A stretch of 64,000 nt of DNA, from assembly GCF_030813915.1 (NCBI RefSeq), contig NZ_JAUSUJ010000017.1:90323-154322 (forward strand), read 5' to 3'. Within the stretch, counting starts at the first letter, position 1. Every line of letters starts with the position of its first letter. The stretch is from Rhodoplanes tepidamans. Lineage in GTDB: Bacteria; Pseudomonadota; Alphaproteobacteria; Rhizobiales; Xanthobacteraceae. A program made the translations under genes and the position numbers. The notes under the pieces were generated by a model. The model saw nothing but the letters and a program-made list of their open reading frames with translations, did no database searches and was not told the origin of the DNA. Below, in pieces: positions 18,676 to 28,130 of this stretch.

Positions 18676-19782
18676 ATGGCCGAACCCGCAAAGCCCGCCG
18701 CGCCCGCCTCCGGCCGCGCCAACACCAAGAAGGAGCTGCCCGAGCGGTTCAGGAACCACAAGCACGTCTGGGTGTTCGTCGAGCAGGAGCGCGGCCAGGT
18801 CCACCCGGTCTCGTGGGAGCTGATGGGCGAGGGCCGCAAGCTCGCCGACAAGCTCGGCGTCGAGCTCGCCGGCGTCGTCATCGGCGCGCCCGGCGAGGCG
18901 ACGCTGGCGGCCGCCCGCGAGGCCGCCTGCTACGGCGCCGACCTCGCCTACACGGTGACGCACGACATCCTGGCGGACTACCGCAACGAGCCGTACTCCA
19001 AGGCGCTGACCGATCTGGTCGAGACCTTCCAGCCCGAGATCCTTCTGCTCGGCGCGACGACGCTCGGCCGCGACCTCGCCGGCGCCGTGGCGACGACGCT
19101 GCTCACCGGTCTCACCGCCGACTGCACGGCGCTCGACGTCGACGCCGACGGCTCGCTCGCCGCCACCCGGCCGACCTTCGGCGGCTCGCTCCTGTGCACC
19201 ATCTACACGCTGAACTTCCGGCCCCAGATGGCGACCGTGCGGCCGCGCGTGATGGCGATGCCCGAGCGGGTCGAGCGGCCGCTCGGCCGGCTCGTCGAGC
19301 ACCCGCTGTCGATGGCCGAGGAGGACGTCGTAACCAAGGTGCTGCGCTACATCCCGGACCGCGACTCGGCGAAGTCGAACCTCGCCTATGCGGACGTGGT
19401 GGTCGCCGGCGGCCTCGGCCTCGGCTCGCCCGAGAACTTCCAGCTGATCACCCAGCTCGCCTCGGTGCTCGGCGCCGAGTACGGCTGCTCGCGCCCGCTG
19501 GTGCAGAAGGGCTGGCAGCCGGCGGAGCGCCAGATCGGCCAGACCGGCAAGACCATCCGGCCGAAGCTCTACATCGCGGCCGGCATCTCGGGCGCCATCC
19601 AGCATCGCGTCGGCGTCGAGGGCGCCGACCTGGTCGTCGCCATCAACACCGACAAGAACGCCCCGATCTTCGACTTCGCGCATATCGGCATCGTCACCGA
19701 CGCCCTGCACCTGCTGCCGAGGCTGACCGAGGCCTTCCGCCGGCGGCTGTCGCCGCACATCCGCGACCGTATCGCGAGCTGA
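18676..19782 (+). CDS. fixB: FixB, electron transfer flavoprotein alpha-type subunit
   Basis: 368 aa. Alpha-ETF homologue and partner of FixA. The N-terminal half begins after an Ala/Pro-rich leader with [24 protein letters not shown]. The C-terminal FAD-binding domain has SRPLVQKGW and [16 protein letters not shown] followed by [13 protein letters not shown], the standard ETF-alpha FAD signature. It starts 16 bp after fixA and ends 13 bp before fixC. Confidence 0.96.
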   Translation: MAEPAKPAAPASGRANTKKELPERFRNHKHVWVFVEQERGQVHPVSWELMGEGRKLADKLGVELAGVVIGAPGEATLAAAREAACYGADLAYTVTHDILADYRNEPYSKALTDLVETFQPEILLLGATTLGRDLAGAVATTLLTGLTADCTALDVDADGSLAATRPTFGGSLLCTIYTLNFRPQMATVRPRVMAMPERVERPLGRLVEHPLSMAEEDVVTKVLRYIPDRDSAKSNLAYADVVVAGGLGLGSPENFQLITQLASVLGAEYGCSRPLVQKGWQPAERQIGQTGKTIRPKLYIAAGISGAIQHRVGVEGADLVVAINTDKNAPIFDFAHIGIVTDALHLLPRLTEAFRRRLSPHIRDRIAS

Positions 19783-19795
19783 GAGAGGACGCGCC

Positions 19796-21100
19796 ATGAC
19801 CGAGAAGTTCGACGCGATCGTGGTGGGGGCCGGCATGGCCGGCAACGCCGCCGCCCTCACCATGGCGAAGCGCGGCCTCAAGGTGCTGCAGCTCGAGCGC
19901 GGCGAGTATGCCGGCTCGAAGAACGTGCAGGGGGCGATCCTCTACGCGGCGCAGGTGGAGAAGCTGATCCCCGAGTTCCGCGAGGACGCGCCGCTGGAGC
20001 GCCACCTCGTCGAGCAGCGCTTCTGGATGATGGACGACGCCTCGCACACCGGGCTGCACTACCGCTCGGAGGAGTTCAACGAGGAGCGGCCGAACCGCTA
20101 CACCATCATCCGCTCGCAGTTCGACCGCTGGTTCTCCAAGCACGTCCAGCAGGCCGGCGCGATCGTGCTCACCGAGACGACGGCCGTGGAGCTCCTGCAG
20201 GATCCGCGCGGCCGGGTGATCGGCGTGCGCACCGACCGCGCCCAGGGCGACGTGCTCGCCGACGTGGTGATCCTGGCGGAGGGCGTCAACGGCCTGCTCG
20301 GCACCCGCGCGGGCCTGCGCGAGCGGCCGACCCGCGAGAACGTCGCGCTCGCCGTCAAGGAGATGCACTTCCTGCCGCGCGAGACCATCGAGGCGCGCTT
20401 CAACCTGAAGGGCGACGAGGGCGCCGTGATCGAGGCGGCCGGCACCATCTCGCGCGGCATGGCCGGGATGGGATTCATCTACACCAACCGCGAGAGCATC
20501 TCGATCGGCATCGGCTGCATCGTGTCGGATCTCGCCAAGACCGGGCACTCTCCCTACGAGCTGCTCGAGGCGTTCAAGCGGCATCCGTCGGTGGCGCCGC
20601 TGATCGAGGGCTCCGAGGTGAAGGAGTACGCCGCGCACCTCATCCCGGAGGGCGGCTACAAGGCGGTGCCGAAGCTGTGCGGCGACGGCTGGCTGGTCGC
20701 CGGCGACGCCGCGCAGCTCAACAACGCGATCCATCGCGAGGGCTCGAACCTGGCGCTCGCCTCCGGGCAGATGGCCGGCGAGACGGTCGCCGAGCTGAAG
20801 GGGCGGGGCCTCGAGCCCACCGCCAGGAACCTGGCCCTCTACCGGACCCGCATGATGGACTCGTTCGTCATGCAGGATCTGAAGAAGTACAAGGACATGC
20901 CGGCGCTGCTGCACGCCAGCGCGCAGAACTTCTTCCTCACCTATCCGCAGCTCGTGTCCAAGGCGATGCAGAACTTCGTGCGCGTCGACGGCACGCCGAA
21001 GATCGAGAAGGAGCGCCGCACGATGAAGTCCTTCTTCGCGGCGCGCTCGATCGGCGGGCTCGTGGGCGATGCTGTCCGCATGGCGCGGGCGTGGCGCTGA
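19796..21100 (+). CDS. fixC: FixC, ETF-quinone oxidoreductase-like flavoprotein
   Basis: 434 aa. Quinone-reducing flavoprotein of FixABCX, related to ETF-QO but without its C-terminal 4Fe-4S domain, which FixX supplies. FAD-binding [16 protein letters not shown] lies at residues 6-20, a second [18 protein letters not shown] motif lies near residue 303, and [15 protein letters not shown] sits in the middle. GAGAGG precedes the ATG. It is peripheral at the cytoplasmic membrane. Confidence 0.96.
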   Translation: MTEKFDAIVVGAGMAGNAAALTMAKRGLKVLQLERGEYAGSKNVQGAILYAAQVEKLIPEFREDAPLERHLVEQRFWMMDDASHTGLHYRSEEFNEERPNRYTIIRSQFDRWFSKHVQQAGAIVLTETTAVELLQDPRGRVIGVRTDRAQGDVLADVVILAEGVNGLLGTRAGLRERPTRENVALAVKEMHFLPRETIEARFNLKGDEGAVIEAAGTISRGMAGMGFIYTNRESISIGIGCIVSDLAKTGHSPYELLEAFKRHPSVAPLIEGSEVKEYAAHLIPEGGYKAVPKLCGDGWLVAGDAAQLNNAIHREGSNLALASGQMAGETVAELKGRGLEPTARNLALYRTRMMDSFVMQDLKKYKDMPALLHASAQNFFLTYPQLVSKAMQNFVRVDGTPKIEKERRTMKSFFAARSIGGLVGDAVRMARAWR

Positions 21101-21133
21101 TCGCGTGACGACAGACCCGAACGGGAGGAAGCG

Positions 21134-21430
21134 ATGACCAAGGACGTCGAGGTCCGCGTCGAGGACAAGCTCTACCAGAACCGCTACCGGGTCGATTCCG
21201 GACGCTCGCACATCACCGTGACGCCGCACGAGACGCCGTCGGCCGAGCTGCTCGCCCTGGTGAAGCTCTGCCCGGCGCGCTGCTACGAGCTCAACGGCAA
21301 GGGCCAGGTCGAGGTCGCCCACGACGGCTGCATGGAGTGCGGCACCTGCCGGGTGCTCGCCGAGGGCCAGGGCGACATCACCTGGACCTATCCGCGCGGC
21401 GGCTACGGCGTCCTGTTCAAGTTCGGCTGA
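21134..21430 (+). CDS. fixX: FixX, ferredoxin-like protein
   Basis: 98 aa. Ferredoxin-like subunit that pairs with FixC to form the equivalent of ETF-QO. Cluster cysteines sit in [13 protein letters not shown] and [13 protein letters not shown], with [14 protein letters not shown] at the C-terminus as in other FixX proteins. GGGAGGAAG precedes the ATG. It is the last gene of the nif-fix block, and its stop is 10 bp from the stop of the convergent TPR gene. Confidence 0.95.
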   Translation: MTKDVEVRVEDKLYQNRYRVDSGRSHITVTPHETPSAELLALVKLCPARCYELNGKGQVEVAHDGCMECGTCRVLAEGQGDITWTYPRGGYGVLFKFG

Positions 21431-21440
21431 GGTCCCGGCC

Positions 21441-22421
21441 TCATCGCGTCGCCATGCGCTCGCGCAGTGTCGCGGCGCGGGCCGACAGCGCGGCGGCGTC
21501 CGCCGTCCGCCCTGTCGCGTCGCGCACATCGGCGAGGGCGTCGAGCGCATCCGCCAGAACCATGTCGCGGAGCCGTGCCGGTGCGGCCTGCTCGGCGAGC
21601 GCCACGGCGCGGGCCGCCAGCGGCTCCGCCTCGTCGGGGCGCGCCCGGACGCTGTCCAGCGTCGCCAGATGGACGAGGCTGAGGGCGACTCCCAGCGGGG
21701 ACTTGCCGTCCGCATCCGCCTTTTCCGAGACGGCGAGGCGCCGGCGGGCGAACCGCTCGGCCTCCTCCGGCCCGCCGTTGGCGGCGTACAGATCGACCAG
21801 CCGCTGCAGCACGTGCACCACGATCGCGTTGTCCGGGCCCCACTGCGCGTCGGTGGCCGCGATCGCCTCGTGATAGAGCCCGGCCGCGGCGTCGACCCGG
21901 CCGGTCGCGGCGTAGACGTCGGCGAGGCCGCGGGCCGTCGCCGCGGCGAGGCGCGGCCGGTCTGCCGGAGGCATCCCGCCGACGATGCCGCGGGCGCGCA
22001 CGAACAGCCGCTCGGCGTCCTCCCAGCGCGTCTGCTGGAGGTGAAGCAGCGCCAGCGTGGCGAGCGCGTCGGCGGTCTCGCGCGAGGCCGCGCCGTGATG
22101 CCGTTCGGTCGCGGCGAGCGCCGTCGTCAGCAGCGGCTCGGCCCGGTCGAGCCGCCCGGCGTCGCGGTGCAGCGTGCCGAGCGCCGACAGCGCGGCGGCG
22201 TAGCGCGGGCCGGTCTCGCCGTCCTGGGCGCGGGCGAGGGCGACGGCCCGCTCGGCGAGCGGCAGCGCCTCGTCGAAGCGCTGGGCGACGTGCAGCACCG
22301 TGACCCGCGTGGCGAGCGCGTCGAGCTCGGACGGCCGTGTCCGGGCATAGGCCACGGCCGCCAGCGCGGCCGCGGCGGCGATCAGGACACCGGCGACGGC
22401 GGTCGCTTTGGTTCGGCGCAT
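21441..22421 (-). CDS. TPR-repeat protein with N-terminal membrane anchor
   Basis: 326 aa. The first ~27 residues (KATAVAGVLIAAAAALAAVAYA) form a signal anchor or uncleaved signal peptide with no lipobox. The rest is built of tetratricopeptide-like helical pairs, e.g. RFDEALPLAERAVALAR, GRLDRAEPLLTTALAATE, RWEDAERLFVRARGI and RPDEAEPLAARAVAL, similar to kinesin-light-chain-type TPRs. It lies 58 bp downstream of draG on the same strand and may be the third gene of a draT-draG operon. In Rhodospirillum rubrum that place is taken by draB, which this protein does not resemble as far as I can judge. Function unknown. Confidence 0.8.
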   Translation of the reverse strand: MRRTKATAVAGVLIAAAAALAAVAYARTRPSELDALATRVTVLHVAQRFDEALPLAERAVALARAQDGETGPRYAAALSALGTLHRDAGRLDRAEPLLTTALAATERHHGAASRETADALATLALLHLQQTRWEDAERLFVRARGIVGGMPPADRPRLAAATARGLADVYAATGRVDAAAGLYHEAIAATDAQWGPDNAIVVHVLQRLVDLYAANGGPEEAERFARRRLAVSEKADADGKSPLGVALSLVHLATLDSVRARPDEAEPLAARAVALAEQAAPARLRDMVLADALDALADVRDATGRTADAAALSARAATLRERMATR

Positions 22422-22479
22422 CGTGCGGGCCTCCGTCTGGACGACTCCAGGCGTTGGAGGCTCGGGCCGGCCGCTCGGT

Positions 22480-23439
22480 TCACGTGCGTCGGAACGGCAG
22501 CGGCGTCGGCAGCTGCGGCGGTGCCGGCTCGCGCGGCGGGGCGGCCGCCTTCGCCCGCAGGGTCGCCGCGAGGCCGAGCAGCCGCGGCGTCTGGTTGCGG
22601 ATCTCGATCGCGACCTCGCGGTCGAGGCGCTTGAGCCAGTGCGCCGGGATGGCGTCGACCCCGTAGGTGGCGCCGGCCAGCATGGCGACGATGGCGCCCG
22701 TGGTGTCGGCGTCGCCGCCCTGGTTGACCGTCTTCACGACGGCGTCGGCGAACGAGCCGGTGCCGAAATAGAAGTGCAGCACGGTCCGCAGGGTGTCGAC
22801 CACATAGGCGGACGACTGCCCGGGCGAGCTGTCGAAGCGGAAGCCGCGATGCTCGGCGACGAGCGCGTCGGCGATGTCGCGCACCGCCTCCCTGGGCTCG
22901 CCGGCGAGCAGCCGGTGCAGCATCCGCACCAGCGCCAGCGCCGCCGCGTCGGAGAGCGGATGATGGTGCGTGGTGCGGCACTGGGCGACGCACCACTCGG
23001 CGGCGGCCGCGGGCGAGCCGAGCGTCGCCAGCGCCACCGGCAGGATACGCATGGTGGCGCCGTTGCCGGCGTCGCCGTCGAAGAACGGGCCCTGGACGCT
23101 GCCGTCGGTGATGAAGCGGCGGATGCCGCGCCGGCAGGTGTTGCCGACGTCGATCGGGCCGGAGCGCAGCCAGCGGGCGAACTCCTCGCACAGGTCCTGC
23201 AGGTCGAGCCCGTCCTTGCGCAGCAGCGAGCGGCCGACCGCCAGCGTCATCTCGGTGTCGTCGGTCACCTGGCCGGCGGCGAGCCGCAGCCAGCCGCCGC
23301 CGACGATGCGGTCGTGCACGCCGTAGCGCGTCGCGATCTCGCCCCGGGTCATGAACTCCACGGTGCCGCCCAGCGCGTCGCCGACGGCGAAGCCCAGGAA
23401 GGCGCCGAGTGCCCTCTCGTCCAGGGTCGGACCCTGCAT
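22480..23439 (-). CDS. draG: DraG, ADP-ribosyl-[dinitrogenase reductase] hydrolase
   Basis: 319 aa. Removes ADP-ribose from NifH and so reactivates nitrogenase after ammonium or darkness is lifted. The dinuclear Mn site is visible: VTDDTEM (Asp60, Asp61) and QGGDADTTGA (Asp243, Asp245, Thr246), numbers that agree with the characterised enzyme. FLGFAVGDALGGTVEF at residues 14-29 is the family's N-terminal signature. A Pro-rich tail ends the protein. draT lies 9 bp upstream. Its substrate, NifH Arg102, is encoded in this window. Confidence 0.95.
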   Translation of the reverse strand: MQGPTLDERALGAFLGFAVGDALGGTVEFMTRGEIATRYGVHDRIVGGGWLRLAAGQVTDDTEMTLAVGRSLLRKDGLDLQDLCEEFARWLRSGPIDVGNTCRRGIRRFITDGSVQGPFFDGDAGNGATMRILPVALATLGSPAAAAEWCVAQCRTTHHHPLSDAAALALVRMLHRLLAGEPREAVRDIADALVAEHRGFRFDSSPGQSSAYVVDTLRTVLHFYFGTGSFADAVVKTVNQGGDADTTGAIVAMLAGATYGVDAIPAHWLKRLDREVAIEIRNQTPRLLGLAATLRAKAAAPPREPAPPQLPTPLPFRRT

Positions 23440-23448
23440 GCCGCTGTC

Positions 23449-24270
23449 CTACACGTAGCTCGCCTTGACCCGGTAGTCGCCGCCGATCACCAGGTACTCG
23501 CCTTCGCCCTTGAGCGGATGGCCGGCCAGGAGCGTGTTGAAGAAGGCGATCTTCGTCGCCGGCACCCGGGCGGTCAGGATGATGTCGCCGAAGCAGTCGG
23601 CGACGTCGCGTTCCGACGTGAAGGAGGCGAGGTTGTTCATGCGCACCACGGCGTTGCGTCTGTCGGTCCGCTCGACGATCTGGTGCTCGTCGAAGTCGTT
23701 GACGCCGCGATAGAGCGTCACGTGGCTGTCGCCCGGCGCCACCATGGTGGCGAGCGCCCACTGGCAGAACTCGTAGACGAGGTCGAGCTGCGTGTAGATC
23801 GAGTTGTTGTGGAACCGGCTCGACATCTTCTCTTCGACATAGGTGGTCCAGCCGTCGCCGGTCGCACGGTCGATGATCTGCTTGTGGAAGGTCGGGAAGA
23901 TGCCGAAGCGGCTCTCCACCCAGCCCTTCATCACGGCGCCTTCCGGGCTGTTGGAGTCGTAGCCCCAGCCCTTGATCAGGCGCAGGAAGGACGAGCGGTA
24001 GCGGCGCGGCGCCACGGCGCGGCCGTCGTGCACCGGCTCGCGCTGCTCGGGGTCGAGACCGAACATCGCCATCATGTAGCTGGCGAAGGCGATCCCGGCG
24101 TCCGGCAGGTCCGGAGCTTGCGACAGCATCTCGAACAGGCTCCGGTTCATCTCGCGCACGCCCGAGATCCGCAGCGGAACCGGGTGCTCGTTGTAGGCGC
24201 AGCTCGCCAGCAGATCGGTCGGCAGGCCCACCAGATTGGTCGAGTGTCCGACGGAACTGCGCCCCGGCAT
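23449..24270 (-). CDS. draT: DraT, NAD+-dinitrogenase-reductase ADP-ribosyltransferase
   Basis: 273 aa from the chosen start. Transfers ADP-ribose from NAD+ to the NifH arginine, switching nitrogenase off. Family features are GHSTNLVGLPTDLLASCAYN near the N-terminus, VTLYRGVNDFDEH, which carries the conserved Arg of the R-S-E class, and NLASFTSERDVADCFGD. The start at 24270 is supported by AAGGA 10 nt upstream on the - strand and by the family N-terminus; an upstream in-frame start would add 43 unrelated Arg-rich residues. First gene of draT-draG. Confidence 0.94.
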   Translation of the reverse strand: MPGRSSVGHSTNLVGLPTDLLASCAYNEHPVPLRISGVREMNRSLFEMLSQAPDLPDAGIAFASYMMAMFGLDPEQREPVHDGRAVAPRRYRSSFLRLIKGWGYDSNSPEGAVMKGWVESRFGIFPTFHKQIIDRATGDGWTTYVEEKMSSRFHNNSIYTQLDLVYEFCQWALATMVAPGDSHVTLYRGVNDFDEHQIVERTDRRNAVVRMNNLASFTSERDVADCFGDIILTARVPATKIAFFNTLLAGHPLKGEGEYLVIGGDYRVKASYV

Positions 24271-24856
24271 TCGCTGTCGTCCTTGCAAGTGTCGGGCCGC
24301 GGATACCGTGCGAGCGGTGCGGCGTGCGACGGGACCGTCGAGAAGAAGGATCGCGAGTGGACGACGGGCCGGCCGCCGGGGTGCGGGGCGCCGTCGCATG
24401 CTGCCTCATGGCGCAGGCGACGCACCGTCCGCGCTGATCTCCGTCAACTTCTGCGACAGGGGAGGAATTTCGGCACCGGCGCGCCGCCGGCGACAGGCTC
24501 GCGAGGCGGCGGCCGCGTGCCGCGATGCGGTGCATTCCGCGCGCGAGCCATAAAGGTATCTCTATGATCTATCGAAATGCGATATGTCTTTCGCGGCGAG
24601 CTGCTCCGCCCAATTCCGCGCCATGCCTAAACTGCGGGCGCGGCGAAAAAAATTTGCTGAACCGGCGGGCGACGGATTGTGCCCGTTTCAAGTCATGATA
24701 ATCAGTTTGCATCGAAGTTTCGGCCGAACGACTTGGCCATGAATGCGGGCCCCGTCCTGCGTCTGACCGACGAGATCTGACTGAACATCGAGAAACCCGC
24801 TGCGGCCGGCTCGCCGTCCGCGGATCTAGACCTGCTCGTCAGTCGAAAGGACGTCC
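24271..24856. other. draT-cspA divergent intergenic region
   Basis: 586 bp without a gene I can support. About 24545-24780 is visibly less GC-rich than its surroundings and includes an AAAAAAATTT run and CATGATAATCAG. It probably contains the cspA promoter and the long 5' leader usual for cold-shock genes, but no -35/-10 pair with good spacing stands out. No sigma-54 site faces draT. Confidence 0.5.
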
Positions 24857-25066
24857 ATGAGCACCGGCACCGTGAAATGGTTCAACGCGCAGAAGGGCTA
24901 CGGCTTCATCCAGCCCGACGATGGCGGCAAGGATGTGTTCGTTCATATCAGCGCCGTCGAGCGCGCCGGGATGACCAATCTGCGTGAGGGCCAGAAGCTG
25001 TCGTACGAGCTCACCCAGGATCGCCGGACCGGCAAGAGTTCGGCCGACCAGCTTCGGGCCGTCTGA
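24857..25066 (+). CDS. CspA-family cold-shock protein
   Basis: 69 aa single cold-shock domain. It opens with [22 protein letters not shown], which contains RNP1 (KGYGFI), and has RNP2 as VFVHIS. The C-terminus is typical for alphaproteobacterial Csps. It binds single-stranded RNA or DNA and melts mRNA structure. AAAGGA lies 6 bp before the ATG, and a strong intrinsic terminator follows, so it is monocistronic. Confidence 0.96.
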   Translation: MSTGTVKWFNAQKGYGFIQPDDGGKDVFVHISAVERAGMTNLREGQKLSYELTQDRRTGKSSADQLRAV

Positions 25067-25080
25067 GCCAACGCCGTCCG

Positions 25081-25104
25081 AAAGCCCGCCTCGGCGGGCT
25101 TTCT
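25081..25104 (+). terminator. intrinsic terminator of the cold-shock gene
   Basis: AAAGCCCGCC-TC-GGCGGGCTTT, a perfect 10-bp stem ending in TTTCTC, 15 bp after the cspA-like stop codon. Confidence 0.88.
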
Positions 25105-25311
25105 CGTATGAGGGCATGCGGAACCGGGCCTATTGCGCGAAACGCGCAGAACCTAACGGCCGAATGATCGATCCGCGCCAATAAATCGCGATGCCGGCCG
25201 ACGGTGTCGCCCCTGTTCGCGGCGCTGCCTCACGGCTGCGCCGATTTTTTTGGCGATGGGGGGAGGGGCCCCCGGCCCGGCCGTGACGGCCGGACCCGGC
25301 GGGCAGGTCGA

Positions 25312-25698
25312 TCACGCCTTGGCGGCGGCCTTGCGGACGGGCGCGGTGCTGGCCGGCGCGGTCTTGGTCGCCGCGGCCCTGGCGGCTGCCGGCCGGGCGG
25401 CCGTCCGGGTCGCCGTGGGCTTGGCCGAAGCGGGCTTGGCCGACGCATCCTTGGCGGCTGCGGCCTTGTCCGGTTCCGGCGTCGCCGGCGGCTTCATCCG
25501 CCAGAGCTGGAAGCCGTCGTTGGCGATGGCCTTCTCGATCGCGGCCCGCGACAGACGGTGCGGCGGGTCGCGGTCGGGCCGCACCACGCCGGTGGAGTGC
25601 CAGGGGCCCAGTCGCTCGGGAAGCTTGCTGCCGGACGAATCGGCCGCGAAGGCCCGCAGCTCGGTCGTCGTTTCCGACTCGAACATGAACAGTCGCAT
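25312..25698 (-). CDS. hypothetical protein with Ala/Lys/Pro-rich tail
   Basis: 128 aa. Residues 1-70 form a compact domain (MRLFMFESETTTELRAFAAD, then LPERLGPWHSTGVVRPDRDP and AIEKAIANDGFQLWRM) that I recall only as a conserved hypothetical in Rhizobiales. Residues 75-128 are an Ala/Lys/Pro/Thr repeat tail (AAAKDASAKPASAKP) resembling histone-H1-like nucleic-acid-binding tails. GAAAGG precedes the ATG at 25698. It sits between a cold-shock gene and infA, so an RNA- or DNA-associated role is a guess from context. Confidence 0.72.
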   Translation of the reverse strand: MRLFMFESETTTELRAFAADSSGSKLPERLGPWHSTGVVRPDRDPPHRLSRAAIEKAIANDGFQLWRMKPPATPEPDKAAAAKDASAKPASAKPTATRTAARPAAARAAATKTAPASTAPVRKAAAKA

Positions 25699-25795
25699 GG
25701 GCTCTGCCTTTCTTCCCCCTCGGTGACGCCGCGAGGATGCGGCATGCGGCCACCCGGAGGCGGTCGCGGCCGCCGGTCGCCCGGCGGCCGACGGA

Positions 25796-26074
25796 TCAGC
25801 GCCGGCGGAACTGCTGGCGCTGCGGCGGGCGGCGTGCGGGGCCGCCCGAGTTCGTTTCCTTGTGGCGGAAGATGATCCGGCCCTTCTCGAGATCATAGGG
25901 CGACATCTCGACGATCACGCGGTCGCCCGCCAGCGTCTTGATGCGGTTCTTCTTCATCTTGCCCGCCGTGTAGGCGATGATCTCGTGGCCCGTGTCGAGC
26001 GTCACGCGGTAGCGCGTGTCCGGCAGGATCTCGGTGACCAGTCCTTCGAATTCGATCAGCTCTTCTTTCGCCAT
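25796..26074 (-). CDS. infA: translation initiation factor IF-1 (extended paralogue)
   Basis: 92 aa. OB-fold S1-like IF-1: [24 protein letters not shown], then [25 protein letters not shown] and [13 protein letters not shown]. It carries a ~20-residue basic extension ([16 protein letters not shown]) beyond the usual 72 aa. Extended infA copies beside DEAD-box helicase and cold-shock genes are common in Rhizobiales, where they are additional to the housekeeping infA. It lies 18 bp downstream of the rhlE-like gene and is probably co-transcribed with it. Confidence 0.93.
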   Translation of the reverse strand: MAKEELIEFEGLVTEILPDTRYRVTLDTGHEIIAYTAGKMKKNRIKTLAGDRVIVEMSPYDLEKGRIIFRHKETNSGGPARRPPQRQQFRRR

Positions 26075-26092
26075 GGCTGTGCTCCGCTAGAT

Positions 26093-27817
26093 TCAGCGCT
26101 CGACGGTGTGTCCCACATCGCGGCGTCCCGGAACGCCCCGGCGCAGGAAGGCCACCTGGTCGAGAGCGGTCTCGACCGCCGGCCCGCTGCGCTGCGCCGG
26201 CCGCTCGGCGAGCGGCGTGCCGACCCGGACCGGGGCCGGATGCTGTCCGCCGCCCTTGTGGGCGCGCTGGCCGTTGCGGTTCTGGCCCTCCGGGCGACGG
26301 CCGTCGGGGCGACGCCCCTCCGGACGCCGACCCTCGGGACGAGCCCCGTTCGGGCGCTCGCCGGCGGGACGCTCGGGATTGTGGTGATGGACCTGCGGCC
26401 GTGCGGCCTGGTCGCGCCCGCCCGGGTCACGTGCGCCCTGGGGCCGGGCCTGCTGGCCGTGCGGCCGCTGACCGTTGGGCTGGCCGTGCGGACGCTGCGC
26501 CGGCGCCGCCGTGCGGCCGGCCTCGTCGCGGTTCCGCTGCGGGCTGCCGCCGCGGCTGCGCTCCGGCTGCGCGGCGCGGTCCTGCGACCGGCTGCGCTCG
26601 CGGTCGCCCTGGCGGGAGCGTCCGCCGTCGCGGCGCGCGTCGCCGCCCCGTCCGTCGGCCTGGCGGTGCGCCGACGGCAGCGGGCGGCCGCCGGTGCGCC
26701 GGTCGGTCGCCGGGATGGCGCGGCGGATCAGCTTCTCGATGTCGCGCAGGAACGGCAGCTCCTCGCTGTCGCAGAACGAGATCGCGATGCCCTCGGCGCC
26801 GGCCCGTGCGGTGCGGCCGATGCGGTGGACGTAGCTCTCCGGGATGTTCGGCAGGTCGTAGTTGACGACGTGCGAGACGCCCTCGACGTCGATGCCGCGC
26901 GCCGCGATGTCGGTGGCGATCAGGATCCGCACCTCGCCGGTGCGGAACGCCGCCAGCACGCGCTCGCGCTGGTTCTGCGACTTGTTGCCGTGGATCGCCT
27001 CGGCCGCGATGCCCGACTTGGCGAGGCCGCGGACGACCTTGTCGGCGCCGTGCTTGGTGCGGGTGAACACCAGGCAGCGGTCGATCGGCTCGCTCGCCAG
27101 CACCTCGGCGAGGATCTGAGGCTTCGCCGCCTTGTCGACATGGACGATGCGCTGGTCGATGCGGTCCGCCGTGGAGGCAGCCGGGGTCACCGACACGCGG
27201 GCCGGGTCGCGCAGCATCTGCGACGCGAGCTCGGCGATCTGCTGCGGCATGGTGGCCGAGAAGAACAGCGTCTGCCGGTCCTTGGGCAGCTTCGACACGA
27301 TCTTCCGGATGTCGTGGATGAAGCCCATGTCGAGCATGCGGTCGGCCTCGTCCAGCACCAGCACCTCGACGGCGTTCAGCCGCAGGGCGTTGCTGTTGAC
27401 GAGATCGAGCAGGCGGCCCGGGGTGGCGACCATCACGTCGAGGCCGGGCAGCACGGCCCGCACCTGGCGGCCCATCGAGACGCCGCCGATGGCGAGGTCG
27501 GAGGCGACCTTCATGTGGCGGCCATAGGCCCGGAAGCTGTCGAGGATCTGGCCCGAGAGCTCGCGGGTCGGGCTCAGCACCAGCACCCGGCAGCTCTTGC
27601 GGATGGTGGGCTTCGGATCGGTGAAGAGGCGGTTGAGGATGGGAAGCGCGAAGGCGGCGGTCTTCCCGGTGCCCGTCTGGGCGATCCCGACCACGTCACG
27701 CCCGGCGAGGGCGAGCGGCACCGTCTGGGCCTGGATCGGGGTGGGGGTGACGTAGTTCTCGTCGACGAGGGCGCGAGCGATCGGCTCGGCCAGTCCAAAT
27801 CCCTGGAAGGAAGTCAA
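26093..27817 (-). CDS. RhlE-like DEAD-box ATP-dependent RNA helicase
   Basis: 574 aa. The core has FQGFGLAEPI and a Q-motif near residue 28, Walker A AQTGTGKT (46-53), PTRELSGQI, TPGRLLDL, DEAD (VLDEADRMLD), SAT (FFSATMP), ATDIAARGIDV and HRIGRTARAG. From about residue 385 the tail is disordered and rich in Arg, Gly, Gln and Pro, with tandem RPEGRR/RPDGRR units. The start appears to be TTG at 27817, giving the family N-terminus MTSFQGFGL; no ATG is available. It probably remodels RNA at low temperature with the adjacent infA and cspA-type gene. Confidence 0.94.
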   Translation of the reverse strand: MTSFQGFGLAEPIARALVDENYVTPTPIQAQTVPLALAGRDVVGIAQTGTGKTAAFALPILNRLFTDPKPTIRKSCRVLVLSPTRELSGQILDSFRAYGRHMKVASDLAIGGVSMGRQVRAVLPGLDVMVATPGRLLDLVNSNALRLNAVEVLVLDEADRMLDMGFIHDIRKIVSKLPKDRQTLFFSATMPQQIAELASQMLRDPARVSVTPAASTADRIDQRIVHVDKAAKPQILAEVLASEPIDRCLVFTRTKHGADKVVRGLAKSGIAAEAIHGNKSQNQRERVLAAFRTGEVRILIATDIAARGIDVEGVSHVVNYDLPNIPESYVHRIGRTARAGAEGIAISFCDSEELPFLRDIEKLIRRAIPATDRRTGGRPLPSAHRQADGRGGDARRDGGRSRQGDRERSRSQDRAAQPERSRGGSPQRNRDEAGRTAAPAQRPHGQPNGQRPHGQQARPQGARDPGGRDQAARPQVHHHNPERPAGERPNGARPEGRRPEGRRPDGRRPEGQNRNGQRAHKGGGQHPAPVRVGTPLAERPAQRSGPAVETALDQVAFLRRGVPGRRDVGHTVER

Positions 27818-28130
27818 AGGGTGCTTTCTGTTCTGCGATAGAGCCCGGGCGCAGCTGTGGCGCGCCGCGTGCAGCGGATGAACGGGACATCCCGCGTGGT
27901 CTGGGCTGCCTTCGGGTGGCGGATCGGGCCGAAACCGTTATTGGATTCGTTCACGCGGCCCATGGGGGACCAACCAGAGGTCGGTCAATCCGCTCGGACC
28001 TGTATATGGGCCATTTCGCCGCGGAATTCAAGCGTGCGGACCGGTATAATGAAACGGCTCCCGTTCCGGGGGTGGCCGGAACGGGAGCGCGGCCCGGTTT
28101 TTCGGGCCTGCGGACCGGGTCGCCGGCCGC
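27818..28130. other. intergenic region between hyuA and rhlE-like genes
   Basis: 313 bp. It holds the terminator hairpins listed at 28057-28107 and presumably the rhlE-like promoter. No gene is supported. Confidence 0.6.
28057..28107 (-). terminator. hairpins ending the hyuBA operon
   Basis: A perfect 13-bp stem GCTCCCGTTCCGG/CCGGAACGGGAGC (28057-28069 with 28076-28088) lies next to a GGCCCG/CGGGCC hairpin with an A/T-only loop centre, just downstream of hyuA on the - strand. There is no long T-run, so Rho-independent action is likely but not certain. Confidence 0.6.

Noticed and set aside
24677..24702. TTGTGC and GATAAT as a sigma-70 promoter for the cold-shock gene
   Set aside because: The spacer is only 14 bp, too short for a confident promoter.
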